Source: Methanobacterium aggregans
GTDB lineage: Archaea > Methanobacteriota > Methanobacteria > Methanobacteriales > Methanobacteriaceae
Length of the DNA: 64,000 nucleotides
Direction: 5' to 3'
Assembly (NCBI RefSeq): GCF_017874455.1
Contig: NZ_JAGGLN010000001.1
Location: forward strand, 372,001-436,000
Shown: piece after piece, positions 6,769-14,454 of the stretch
Layout of the letters: every line of letters begins with the position of its first letter
How positions within the stretch are numbered: the first letter of the stretch is position 1
Translations under genes and position numbers: made by a program
Notes under the pieces: model-generated
The model's database searches: none
Told to the model about the DNA's origin: nothing
What the model saw: only the letters and a program-made list of their open reading frames with translations

Positions 6769-9600
6769 CTACTTTTTTGAAGTTATTTTTTCAAAAGATT
6801 TCATAGCATACAATCTTACTAGGCGATCTTCATCCTTAAAAAGTTTTTTTAGTGAGTTTACAGCCTTTACATCCCCTATTTTACCGAGTGCTGATGCTGA
6901 GCATCTTCTAACGTTTCCATCAATATCATTTGTGGCTATACATAAAGCATCAACATACTTAGGATCCCCTGTTTCACCTAAAATATTAGCGGATTTAGCT
7001 CGTTTTTTCCCATCAGCATCATGAAATAAAGTAAAAATTGTAGGGTCGTCATAATTCAGATTATCTTTTAATTGAATTAATTCTTTGATCTCCCTTTCAG
7101 GATTGGTAGGAGTAGGATTGGTAGGAGTAGGATTGGTAGGAGTAGGATTGGTAGGAGTAGGATTGGTAGGAGTAGGATTGGTAGGAGTAGGATTGGTAGA
7201 CGTAATTTTTGAATTTTTATTAATTGTAATAGTAAAATCATGCCCCTTTGAATCTGAGGTTTTATCACAGTATTCCAATAATTTTTTCAACAAAAAGATA
7301 GTCCCTGATTTACTTCGAGGCTTTCGATCAACATTACATAGGGGTGAATGTATGCAGTGTACGCATCCATCTTCACAGTCACATTTTTGCACCATGTCCA
7401 ATGTTAACTTAAGTAAATCTTCAAAGAAATATAAACCTCTTTCAGATAAGCCCATACCACCTTGGTATGTATCATAAATGAATATGCTGGCAGTTTCTGT
7501 GTCCTCATGGTGCTCAGTAGAGAAACCTTTTACATCGCAGCGATCACACAGAACATAAAAAGGGAACATAGCCGTTAATGAATGTCCCAAACCATTTATT
7601 GATTTTGATGTTTCATCATAATCATCGTTTTCAAAAAAGTAAGGATCGTATAATATATTATTAGGAATATTTATCCATATGCCCTTTGTTTCAAATACTA
7701 TAGAAGGAACTTTAATCTTTTCACGGTTATGTGGTTTTCCATCACGATATTCAAATTTAAAGAATTCAGACGTTATTTGTAGGCTTACGAAATGAACATC
7801 CAACAACCCAATTTTTTTGGTTTTAATTGTATCTAAAATTTTTAAATTATCTTCTTTCCTAGAACTAAAATAACTTCCCAACTTTGTTTTTCGCATCCTC
7901 ACAGTTTTTCCCTTTAAATCAAAATCTGTTACAACATAATTTGATCCCCTATATTTATGTGTGGCCTCTTTATATCCTAAAAGATAAAATTCTTCTCTAC
8001 TAATCCTTTCCTCAAATCTTTCGTTTTCATAGATAATCCTAAAGTTTTCATCACCGAATTTTTTTAATTGAAAGTCGTGTGCAGGACTTCCAAAATATTT
8101 CCATTTTCCATTCACATTTTTTAAACCAAGTTCCTCCAGATATTCAACAGGTTTATTAAAATAGAAAAGTTCTTTTAGTTCATTCATTGTGATTGGTATC
8201 TCAGACGCAGCACATTTAATATGATTAGAATTCACATAATCATTACTTAAATCAACAACCGCATTCTCAGGAGAGTTATTTAAAAGATAATCCGGATTTT
8301 TTATAATATACTGATTTAAAGGATCCTTTTCAGCTATTAATATTACTAATGACTCTTTATTTTTTCTACCAGCTCTGCCTGCTTGTTGCCAAGTTGAGAT
8401 TAATGTTCCAGGATAACTTGAAATTATAACAGCATCCAAGCTTCCAATATCAATACCAAGTTCTAAAGCATTGGTAGTTACCACTCCTAGATATGTCTTA
8501 GATTTTAAATTTTTCTCAATTTTTCTGCGAATATAATGACTGTACTGCCCCCTATAAGAGTATACACGTTCCCATAAAGGTTTAAAACCATTTTTGTGCT
8601 TTAAATTTTCATTGGTTGTTAAATAATCTCGTAGATAATTTATTGTTGTATTTGCAATGCTTTCTGCTTTTTTTTTAGTTCTTGTGAAACACAGCGTTTG
8701 TAGATCATTTAAAAGTAACATAGCAAAAATTTTTCTGGTATCATGAGAACTAGAAACATCCTCATTTGTGATTAAATTTTCTTCTTTTTCAGGAGAATCC
8801 GTGTCCTCTTTTTTATCAAGTTTTTTGTGGGGGTTATAAAATATAAAAGACTTCTTAGCATTTGTTGAATAATCGTCAGAAACTAATTCGAACTTTTTTC
8901 CAACCAACTTTTCACTGAATTCCACAGGATTGTCCAGAGTAGCTGAAGAAAGAATATATTGAGGATCTGAACCATAATAAGAACATATCCTCTGAAAACG
9001 CCTTAATAACAATGCAACATTGGATCCAAATAGTCCTGTGTAAGTATGGGCTTCATCCAAAATAACATACTCTAAATTTGAATAAAATCTTTCCCACTGC
9101 TTATGCCAATCAAGTATAAGATGCAACATGTGGGGATTTGAAAGTAGTGCACGAGCCTTGTGACGAATAAGTGTTCTTTTTCCTTCAGGGGTATCTCCAT
9201 CGTAGATGTATGGATCGAGTTTTATTCCAGTTTCCAGTTCATATTCCTTAAATTTTTCTAATTGGTCATTACTTAGAGCTTTTGCGGGGTATAAATATAG
9301 AGCAGTGGCTTTCGGGTCATCTGCAAATTTTTCTAAAACAGGTAAGGTGAAGGCAAATGTTTTTCCAGATGCAGTAGGGGTTGTTATAATGACATTTTTA
9401 CCTTCTCTAATGAGGTTAGTAACTTGGCTCTGGTGTTTATACAATTTAATGTTCTTAGAGTTTAAATAATTTATTAAAAGGGGATTTAATTCATTTAAAT
9501 AATCATATTTGCCTTTTTTAGGCGGAATTTCCTTTATAAACTCAACTTTCTTAGATAAATCCGGATCTTTCTTGAAAATTTCCAGAACATCATTTATCAT
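6769..9600 (-). CDS. DEAD/DEAH helicase with DUF1998 (MrfA/Hrq1-like) and HEAT tail
   Basis: A 943-residue superfamily 2 helicase. Walker A TPTASGKT lies near residue 75, DEAH near 180, SSATL near 215, the C-terminal helicase motif TTNALELGIDIG near 380 and QAGRAGR near 405. A DUF1998/MZB-type region ends in the four-cysteine cluster CDCEDGCVHCIHSPLC near 740. This is the MrfA (YprA)/Hrq1 arrangement, linked to repair of DNA adducts and crosslinks. Unusually, a six-fold NPTPT linker (about 800-833) joins it to C-terminal HEAT repeats (about 850-940). I start at the ATG at 9600, which has GGGTGA at good spacing; an in-frame upstream start at 9651 lacks one. No DrmB or PLD gene is nearby, so this is not DISARM. 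Confidence 0.88.
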   Translation of the reverse strand: MINDVLEIFKKDPDLSKKVEFIKEIPPKKGKYDYLNELNPLLINYLNSKNIKLYKHQSQVTNLIREGKNVIITTPTASGKTFAFTLPVLEKFADDPKATALYLYPAKALSNDQLEKFKEYELETGIKLDPYIYDGDTPEGKRTLIRHKARALLSNPHMLHLILDWHKQWERFYSNLEYVILDEAHTYTGLFGSNVALLLRRFQRICSYYGSDPQYILSSATLDNPVEFSEKLVGKKFELVSDDYSTNAKKSFIFYNPHKKLDKKEDTDSPEKEENLITNEDVSSSHDTRKIFAMLLLNDLQTLCFTRTKKKAESIANTTINYLRDYLTTNENLKHKNGFKPLWERVYSYRGQYSHYIRRKIEKNLKSKTYLGVVTTNALELGIDIGSLDAVIISSYPGTLISTWQQAGRAGRKNKESLVILIAEKDPLNQYIIKNPDYLLNNSPENAVVDLSNDYVNSNHIKCAASEIPITMNELKELFYFNKPVEYLEELGLKNVNGKWKYFGSPAHDFQLKKFGDENFRIIYENERFEERISREEFYLLGYKEATHKYRGSNYVVTDFDLKGKTVRMRKTKLGSYFSSRKEDNLKILDTIKTKKIGLLDVHFVSLQITSEFFKFEYRDGKPHNREKIKVPSIVFETKGIWINIPNNILYDPYFFENDDYDETSKSINGLGHSLTAMFPFYVLCDRCDVKGFSTEHHEDTETASIFIYDTYQGGMGLSERGLYFFEDLLKLTLDMVQKCDCEDGCVHCIHSPLCNVDRKPRSKSGTIFLLKKLLEYCDKTSDSKGHDFTITINKNSKITSTNPTPTNPTPTNPTPTNPTPTNPTPTNPTPTNPEREIKELIQLKDNLNYDDPTIFTLFHDADGKKRAKSANILGETGDPKYVDALCIATNDIDGNVRRCSASALGKIGDVKAVNSLKKLFKDEDRLVRLYAMKSFEKITSKK
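7100..7198 (-). repeat. 15-bp tandem repeat encoding an NPTPT linker
   Basis: Six perfect head-to-tail copies of GGATTGGTAGGAGTA (plus-strand reading) run from 7100 to 7189, followed by nine bases of a seventh. On the coding strand each unit gives Asn-Pro-Thr-Pro-Thr. The perfect identity between units suggests recent slippage, so linker length may vary between strains without changing frame. Confidence 0.95.
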
Positions 9601-9961
9601 TAAAATCACCCAGTGTAATATAGGTATTACTTCATCTATTAATTTATACACACGTTATATATAATTTACATTTTAATTCACCATATTAAACAAAAAAATG
9701 AATCAAAAACCCTTATATTATACTCCAAGCCCATTAAAAATATTCTCTGATTTTTAAGATTTGTAAGGAACTATATTTCAAATCAGATATTAAATTGGAC
9801 AAAAAAAATCAAACATAAAATAAATATTATTACAAAGTCTTTTACGCTTAAATTGTTTAATTTGTATTACTCCCTATTTAAATCTTTGTCCTCCAACGGT
9901 TTTTAGGTTTGTCATCCTTAGATATTCCTTGTCTTTTTAAAGCTTCCAGGGAGGTGAAAAA
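9601..9961. other. Intergenic region between helicase and surface-protein operon
   Basis: An A+T-rich divergent intergenic region of about 360 bases. It carries the helicase promoter on one side and the operon promoter on the other. No ORF or RNA-like G+C-rich patch is seen. The change to higher G+C begins just after the ribosome binding site at 9949-9956. Confidence 0.6.
9875..9883 (+). promoter_or_regulatory. Probable TATA box of the 9962-15649 operon
   Basis: TATTTAAAT lies 79-87 bases before the TTG start at 9962. An archaeal TATA box would place the transcription start near 9905, leaving a leader of about 55 bases that contains the strong GGGAGGTG ribosome binding site at 9949-9956. Confidence 0.45.
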
Positions 9962-10780
9962 TTGATAGGAAAAAGACATGGGATAATGTTTCTCTGCGTA
10001 CTCATTGCCACAATGAGCTGCGGATTCGCATTCCAACAGGCATGGACCTCAGACACCGGACAGCCACAGAAGATCACAGGGGACGGTCAGAACATACTCG
10101 TCACAACCTCCTCAGCCATCAAGGAGATCGACCCCACAGGTGCACAGGTCTGGAGCCAGGACATCGCAGTCTCAGGAAACGGATCCGCAGTTAAAGCAGG
10201 AAAATACGTCTTCATAGGAACAGCAAACGATGCAAGGGCACTGAACAAAGCAGACGGTTCAACCAAGTGGACCAAAACAGACGTTCTAGGTGCAGCACAG
10301 CCTGTGAAGTACGTGTTTGTCAAGGGTACGTGTGTCATCTTCTCAAACAGCGAGAAAGCCATAGTCCTCGATAGAGAAACAGGGAACAACCTCACAGCAG
10401 TTCAGGACGCCCCCACAGTATCTGAACCCTCAGTCTTTGGAGGTTACTACCTTGCAGGAACCAGCACAGGAGTCACAGCCTACAAAGGATTCATGCTCCC
10501 AGATTTAAGGGTTAAAAGCATAACCAAAGCCACTGACAAGACCACTGCGAAAATTGAAAACATCGGACTCTCAGATGCATCCAAAGTCCTAGTTAAATTC
10601 GTTGTCAGGAAAACGGACGGAACCTACAGGACCATTCACTTGAACGCAGGAACCATAGGTGCAGGACAGAGCAAGGACGTTGTCATCAACGGTGCATTCA
10701 GTCGAGGTTACACCATAGTCGATCCCTACTACGCAATAACAGAACTGAACGAAGGCAACAACCAGAGATACTTCAGCTAG
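9962..10780 (+). CDS. Secreted PQQ-like propeller and CARDB protein
   Basis: The 272-residue product starts at a TTG, chosen because a perfect GGGAGGTG lies five bases upstream. A signal peptide (MFLCVLIATMSCGFAF) precedes short beta-propeller-like repeats at about 28-170, with phrases such as IKEIDPTGAQVWSQDI and ALNKADGSTKWTKTD typical of PQQ-type blades. Residues 178-272 form a CARDB-like adhesion domain (DLRVKSI..., AKIENIGLSDASKVLVKF, ITELNEGNN). It should lie outside the cell, perhaps as an adhesin or part of a surface assembly. It is the first gene of a same-strand operon whose base composition differs sharply from the flanks. Confidence 0.7.
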   Translation: MIGKRHGIMFLCVLIATMSCGFAFQQAWTSDTGQPQKITGDGQNILVTTSSAIKEIDPTGAQVWSQDIAVSGNGSAVKAGKYVFIGTANDARALNKADGSTKWTKTDVLGAAQPVKYVFVKGTCVIFSNSEKAIVLDRETGNNLTAVQDAPTVSEPSVFGGYYLAGTSTGVTAYKGFMLPDLRVKSITKATDKTTAKIENIGLSDASKVLVKFVVRKTDGTYRTIHLNAGTIGAGQSKDVVINGAFSRGYTIVDPYYAITELNEGNNQRYFS

Positions 10781-10808
10781 ACCTGTCTTTAAAACCAATT
10801 TTTCAAAC

Positions 10809-10824
10809 TTTTTTTCTTTTTTTT
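10809..10824 (+). terminator. T-run terminator
   Basis: T7-C-T8 follows the 9962-10780 gene by about 30 bases. Archaeal polymerase terminates at such T-runs without needing a hairpin. It may attenuate transcription before the next gene, which has its own strong ribosome binding site. Confidence 0.5.
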
Positions 10825-10874
10825 GAAGCACAAAAGGACTGATAAAAACATTTTATTTGAAAGGAGGAATAAGC

Positions 10875-11420
10875 ATGGATTTAGACGAAATTCCAAGGGT
10901 CCCCCTTATCTTTGGACTCCTGATATTGGCATTGGTCGCTGGTGTGGCTGGCTACTCCTACTTCAATAATTCCGGCTCTCAACAGATCGCCACCCCGGCC
11001 CCTGCAGCTCAAGAGCCCCTTACAGATGAGCAGATGAAGGAAAACCTTGAAAACCCAACTGCAGATATGAACGCTTCAGATGTGGATCTTGATTCTGAAA
11101 GCGTTGACTCTGGAACAGTATCAGACCAGGAAACATCATCTGTTAAAAAGACAAGCAAAAAAGCAGTTTCAGCAGTAGCAATCGTAAAACCAAAACCAGC
11201 AGCACACCCTTCCAAACCTGCACAGCCACAGAACCCTACAAACCCAACCAACCCTACAAATCCCACAAACTCAACTGACCCTGCAGAAGATTCAGAGTAC
11301 ACAGATGAGCCATGGGACCCACTAGAACCCCCAGTAGTGAACCCTGACGACCCAGGAGATTACGGTGGAGACGACGACCCAGAAGGTGACAACGGAGGAC
11401 AGGGAGATTTAATGCCTTAA
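10875..11420 (+). CDS. Membrane-anchored Pro/Thr/Asn-rich surface protein
   Basis: This 181-residue protein starts at the ATG at 10875, six bases after GGAGGA. A short cytoplasmic tail (MDLDEIPRVP) is followed by one transmembrane helix at about 11-29. A long low-complexity extracellular region follows: Ala/Pro, then acidic/Ser-rich, a basic Lys patch near 95-115, NPT repeats near 123-137 and a very acidic Asp/Gly/Pro C-terminus. It looks like a wall-spanning stalk or spacer rather than an enzyme. The NPT repeats recall, but are not the same as, the NPTPT linker in the nearby helicase. No family recognised. Confidence 0.65.
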   Translation: MDLDEIPRVPLIFGLLILALVAGVAGYSYFNNSGSQQIATPAPAAQEPLTDEQMKENLENPTADMNASDVDLDSESVDSGTVSDQETSSVKKTSKKAVSAVAIVKPKPAAHPSKPAQPQNPTNPTNPTNPTNSTDPAEDSEYTDEPWDPLEPPVVNPDDPGDYGGDDDPEGDNGGQGDLMP

Positions 11421-11453
11421 ATTATTTAAATCTCCATTTTTTGGTGGTAGGAT

Positions 11454-12068
11454 ATGAAAAGGGTTTTAAGTCTTCTGATCTTCTTCTGTTTCTTTGGCAT
11501 AATCGGGTTTTCAGGAACTTCCCATGCTGCACAGGTCTCTGAAGTAGAGATCCCGGATGACGATTGTCTGGATGGATCCAACTTCGACAATATGAAACCA
11601 GGGGAAGTCTTGATAGACGATACAGAAAACATGGACAGGACCTTAATCGACCAGAGCTACACGAATGACTACAACTATCAGCGCGATTCCGTGCGTATCT
11701 CTGACAGCAGGCTCTCAAACCTACGTGGCCGTCAGGGACTGAGAACACTGGCATTCTACATCCAGCAGAACTTCGACCACAGTAAGGGTGCATCAAGAAC
11801 AGCTCAGGGAGTTATAGAAACTGGATACGGTGACTGTTGGGGTCTTTCAGATTTTGCACTGCAGGTCCTCACAAAGAATGGGTACACTGTTAAACTCGTT
11901 CAAGGACGAAGCTCCCAGTCAAATGCACACAGGTGGCTTGAAGTTCAGCTCACTGATGGCTCATGGACTACATTCGATCCGTCCATAGTGACTAAAAAGT
12001 ACAATTACAAACCCTACTGGTACAGATGTGCTGAAAAAACCGCCGTTATAGGGGTGTACTACCCATGA
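11454..12068 (+). CDS. Secreted transglutaminase-like protein
   Basis: A 204-residue protein with a clear signal peptide ending near SHAA (residue 24). The second half has the transglutaminase-like cysteine protease triad: Cys in GYGDCWGLSDFAL, His in SNAHRWLEVQL and Asp in TTFDPS. Related archaeal proteins act on peptides or crosslinks; in methanogens with pseudomurein walls, a peptidase or amidase role is plausible but inferred. A GGTGG site lies upstream of the ATG. The stop overlaps the start of the next gene by four bases (ATGA), indicating translational coupling with the Hjc-like gene. Confidence 0.75.
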   Translation: MKRVLSLLIFFCFFGIIGFSGTSHAAQVSEVEIPDDDCLDGSNFDNMKPGEVLIDDTENMDRTLIDQSYTNDYNYQRDSVRISDSRLSNLRGRQGLRTLAFYIQQNFDHSKGASRTAQGVIETGYGDCWGLSDFALQVLTKNGYTVKLVQGRSSQSNAHRWLEVQLTDGSWTTFDPSIVTKKYNYKPYWYRCAEKTAVIGVYYP

Positions 12069-12496
12069 TAGACAAAAACAAGGGGATTGCCTATGAACAG
12101 GAGCTTGTGAGGCTCTTCAAGGATGCACAGTTCACTGCCTGCCGTTTGCCTGGGTCATCTGCCCGTTCCCCTGACATCGTTGCAGGTGATAGAAATTCAG
12201 TATTTGTGATTGAAGTGAAGACCACGAGAGATTCAAGGGTCAAGATCCGGAAAAGTCAGATGCACACCCTGCTGAAGTTCGCACATGATCTCAATGCAGA
12301 AGCCCGTGTTGCCCTGCGCTTCATCGACAGGGACATATCATGGCGTATTGTGAAGGTCAACGCCCTTGAGATCCATGATAAGAGTTTTTCAATAGACTAC
12401 AACACTGCCTGCTTGAAGGGTCTTGAGTTCTCTGAGCTTGTTTCAAACGAACTGCAGAAGCGATTTTCATGCAAACAAGGCAACCTGAGTGTTTAG
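12065..12496 (+). CDS. Hjc-like Holliday junction resolvase/nuclease
   Basis: A 143-residue protein with the archaeal Hjc pattern: KGIAYEQELVRLF at 6-18 (catalytic Glu), PGSSARSPDIVAG at 32-44 (Asp) and VFVIEVKTTR at 49-58 (E-x-K), then a C-terminal basic region. Hjc is a dimeric PD-(D/E)XK enzyme that resolves four-way junctions. The length fits the family. It is embedded in an operon of secreted and membrane proteins, overlapping the preceding gene by four bases and the next by 28, so it is probably not the housekeeping copy. A virus- or plasmid-type DNA processing role is possible. Confidence 0.72.
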   Translation: MIDKNKGIAYEQELVRLFKDAQFTACRLPGSSARSPDIVAGDRNSVFVIEVKTTRDSRVKIRKSQMHTLLKFAHDLNAEARVALRFIDRDISWRIVKVNALEIHDKSFSIDYNTACLKGLEFSELVSNELQKRFSCKQGNLSV

Positions 12497-13101
12497 AAAA
12501 GATCTTGGAGAACATTAAAACTGGAAAGAACTCCCTTGTCTGGAGAAAGAATGTATACAGTTACGTTGAGGCTGTTTCAGAGAGTTACTCCGTTGTTTAC
12601 CTGAATGAACTTGCCCCCATCAAATCCAAACTCATTCAGCTGATTTCAACGATTCAGGAGATCCGGGACCGTAAAGTCCCAACCTCAACACAGTTCCAGA
12701 GGATGACCATTGAAGAGTTAAAAGAGATGTTATTTAAAAAAGCTTCAGGCTTCAAGGTCGTTGTTGTGTTCAACCACTTTGAGCGCCTGACACCTGCAAC
12801 TTCCAGGTTCTGGCTCTCGGTTTCCTCCCACGAAAGGATAGTTTTTCTGGGATCCATCTGCGGGAACTTCAAAAAAGAGACATTTGGGCTCTACCAGACC
12901 TTTGAAGTTGTTAATGAAAAATTGATGAAAACTGAAGGTTCAGGATCTGAAATGGACATAACCATGCCCTTTGTCCTCATTGTCGGGGCTTTCATCTTCA
13001 TTTGCTTCCTGAAGATCAGTTTGATAGGGTCTGTCATGCTCGTCAGTGCCCTATGGTTTGCATTTCTCGTGGTGAGGACTCTGCTGTACCTAATTCGATA
13101 A
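12469..13101 (+). CDS. Degenerate ATPase-like protein with C-terminal membrane hairpin
   Basis: This 210-residue protein resembles the small AAA/STAND-type ATPases that start ENIKTGKN..., but the expected P-loop is missing: SLVWRKNVYSY stands where GxxGxGKT would be. A Walker-B-like strand KVVVVFNHFERL (about 98-109) has Asn in place of the acidic residue, and ERIVFLGSICG (about 123-133) resembles the sensor strand. Two hydrophobic helices at about 163-185 and 187-207 anchor the C-terminus. It may be a scaffold derived from an ATPase. The ATG at 12469 lies inside the Hjc-like gene; no strong ribosome binding site is seen, so coupled translation is likely. Confidence 0.55.
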   Translation: MQTRQPECLEKILENIKTGKNSLVWRKNVYSYVEAVSESYSVVYLNELAPIKSKLIQLISTIQEIRDRKVPTSTQFQRMTIEELKEMLFKKASGFKVVVVFNHFERLTPATSRFWLSVSSHERIVFLGSICGNFKKETFGLYQTFEVVNEKLMKTEGSGSEMDITMPFVLIVGAFIFICFLKISLIGSVMLVSALWFAFLVVRTLLYLIR

Positions 13102-13117
13102 CAAGAGAGGTGGAACT

Positions 13118-13369
13118 ATGCACAAAGGTGTTTTAGTCTTGGATGAAGAAAAGATGAAGCTGAAGTTTAATTTTAACGAACCAGAGAAGGTTGAATTCAT
13201 TGAAGATGAGGTGATCTTTGCAATATTTGATTCAATAGATTTAGCAGTTGCCAACTTTGGAAAAGAAAATGTTTTAAAGGCCATGAAGGGTCATGAGGTT
13301 GAAACTTCCCTTGAATTTCCTGAAAGACTTAAAGAAGGAGAACCTGAGGAGGTTCCAGGTTATTGGTGA
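13118..13369 (+). CDS. Small acidic protein, unknown function
   Basis: An 83-residue acidic protein with a strong GAGGTGG ribosome binding site before the ATG. It contains alternating Lys/Phe and Glu/Val strands (KLKFNFNEPEKVEFIEDEV) followed by a helix (SIDLAVANFGKENVLKAMKG), which suggests a compact alpha/beta domain. There is no signal peptide or membrane segment, so it should be cytoplasmic, unlike most neighbours. It is 16 bases downstream of the ATPase-like gene and just upstream of the DUF457 gene. No family recognised. Confidence 0.65.
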   Translation: MHKGVLVLDEEKMKLKFNFNEPEKVEFIEDEVIFAIFDSIDLAVANFGKENVLKAMKGHEVETSLEFPERLKEGEPEEVPGYW

Positions 13370-13374
13370 GGTCG

Positions 13375-14454
13375 ATGAGGTTCTACACACATATACCTGC
13401 AGGGCTGCTTTTATACACTCTGCTCGTCTGGATATTCGGTCAGCCATACACACTTGCAGGTGTCCTTGCTGTTGTCCTGTTCTCTGTACTCCCTGACTTG
13501 ATCGATAAAGTAACGGGTGAGCATAGGGGATGGGGGCACTCTGCAATATGGCTCATACCCGTTGTTGTTCTACTTTTTCTCAAGCCTGCCCTTGGAATTG
13601 CCTGTTTTTCAGCATTTTCCATGCACGTGCTACTTGACTCAATTACCAAAAAGGGAGTTCCATTCCTCTACCCCTTTTCAAAGACCAGATTGGTCATGCC
13701 CAAGAAGGAAAAATCACGTATCCAGACGGGTTCAAAACAGGAAACTGCTCTCTGTGTTGTTATTGTTTTCCTACTCATCCCCCTGACTTACTGTGTTTTG
13801 TGCGGTGTTCCTGGCGACCTTTTTGCATCAGCTTCAAACTCCACAAAACTCAATAAAACAGGAAACAACAGCACCAAAGGTTCATACAACCCATACACCA
13901 ACTTGAGGAACTCAACAGGTTTCTCTGGTTATTCTAAGGGTAGCTCTGGAACTACTTCTGGTTCTGGATCTTTAACTAAAAACTTGAAGTCCAATGCAGG
14001 TACATCTCAAACTTCAAATTCAACAAACTCCACATCTGACGATCTTGATCAGGGTCTTCTCAACTGGCTTAATCAGGATTTGAGCAACAACAATCAAAAT
14101 AATCAGACTACCAACTCAACGACTCCAACTACTGATGAATATGGGAACAACATTGCTGACGTCCTTGTGGGTCCTTCCCAGACCATTCAGGATCTGGCAG
14201 CGGGTTCAGATTCAAGTGATCAGGAAGATGCGAAAACCACATTTTTCTCTGATTTACAGAGTCAGTTCGACAATCTCGTTGAAGGGGTGCCGTATGAAAC
14301 CAATTCAACAGATTCAGACCAGTCTATGTTCGATTTTGACGGCTCAGTTAACCCTGATGCAGATGGTGAAGAGAGTTCAGATAGTGACCAGCTCGGTCTG
14401 ATGCTTGCAACCTTAACTCTATTTGCAGGAGGTGGCCTCGTTGGTAAGGTCTGA
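13375..14454 (+). CDS. DUF457 (YdjM-like) membrane metal-dependent hydrolase with Ser/Asn/Thr-rich tail
   Basis: The 359-residue product starts at the ATG at 13375, preceded by GGTGA at five bases; in-frame TTG/GTG codons at 13363/13366 are alternatives. The N-terminal 140 residues match the DUF457/YdjM family: HIPAGLLLYTLL, LPDLIDK, EHRGWGHSAIW and SMHVLLDSITKKG supply the conserved His/Asp pattern among four or five membrane helices. After a further helix near 130-150 comes an unusual Ser/Asn/Thr-rich and then acidic tail of about 190 residues, ending in a hydrophobic segment (LGLMLATLTLFAGGGLV). The tail is probably extracellular and possibly glycosylated. Family members otherwise end soon after the hydrolase domain. 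Confidence 0.72.
   Translation: MRFYTHIPAGLLLYTLLVWIFGQPYTLAGVLAVVLFSVLPDLIDKVTGEHRGWGHSAIWLIPVVVLLFLKPALGIACFSAFSMHVLLDSITKKGVPFLYPFSKTRLVMPKKEKSRIQTGSKQETALCVVIVFLLIPLTYCVLCGVPGDLFASASNSTKLNKTGNNSTKGSYNPYTNLRNSTGFSGYSKGSSGTTSGSGSLTKNLKSNAGTSQTSNSTNSTSDDLDQGLLNWLNQDLSNNNQNNQTTNSTTPTTDEYGNNIADVLVGPSQTIQDLAAGSDSSDQEDAKTTFFSDLQSQFDNLVEGVPYETNSTDSDQSMFDFDGSVNPDADGEESSDSDQLGLMLATLTLFAGGGLVGKV

Noticed and set aside
7100..7198. CRISPR array
   Set aside because: The 15-base units are directly adjacent without spacers and lie in frame inside a helicase gene.
7085..7477. 130-codon plus-strand ORF across the repeat
   Set aside because: It is antisense to the helicase; the GVGLV repeats are just the reverse reading of the NPTPT minisatellite.
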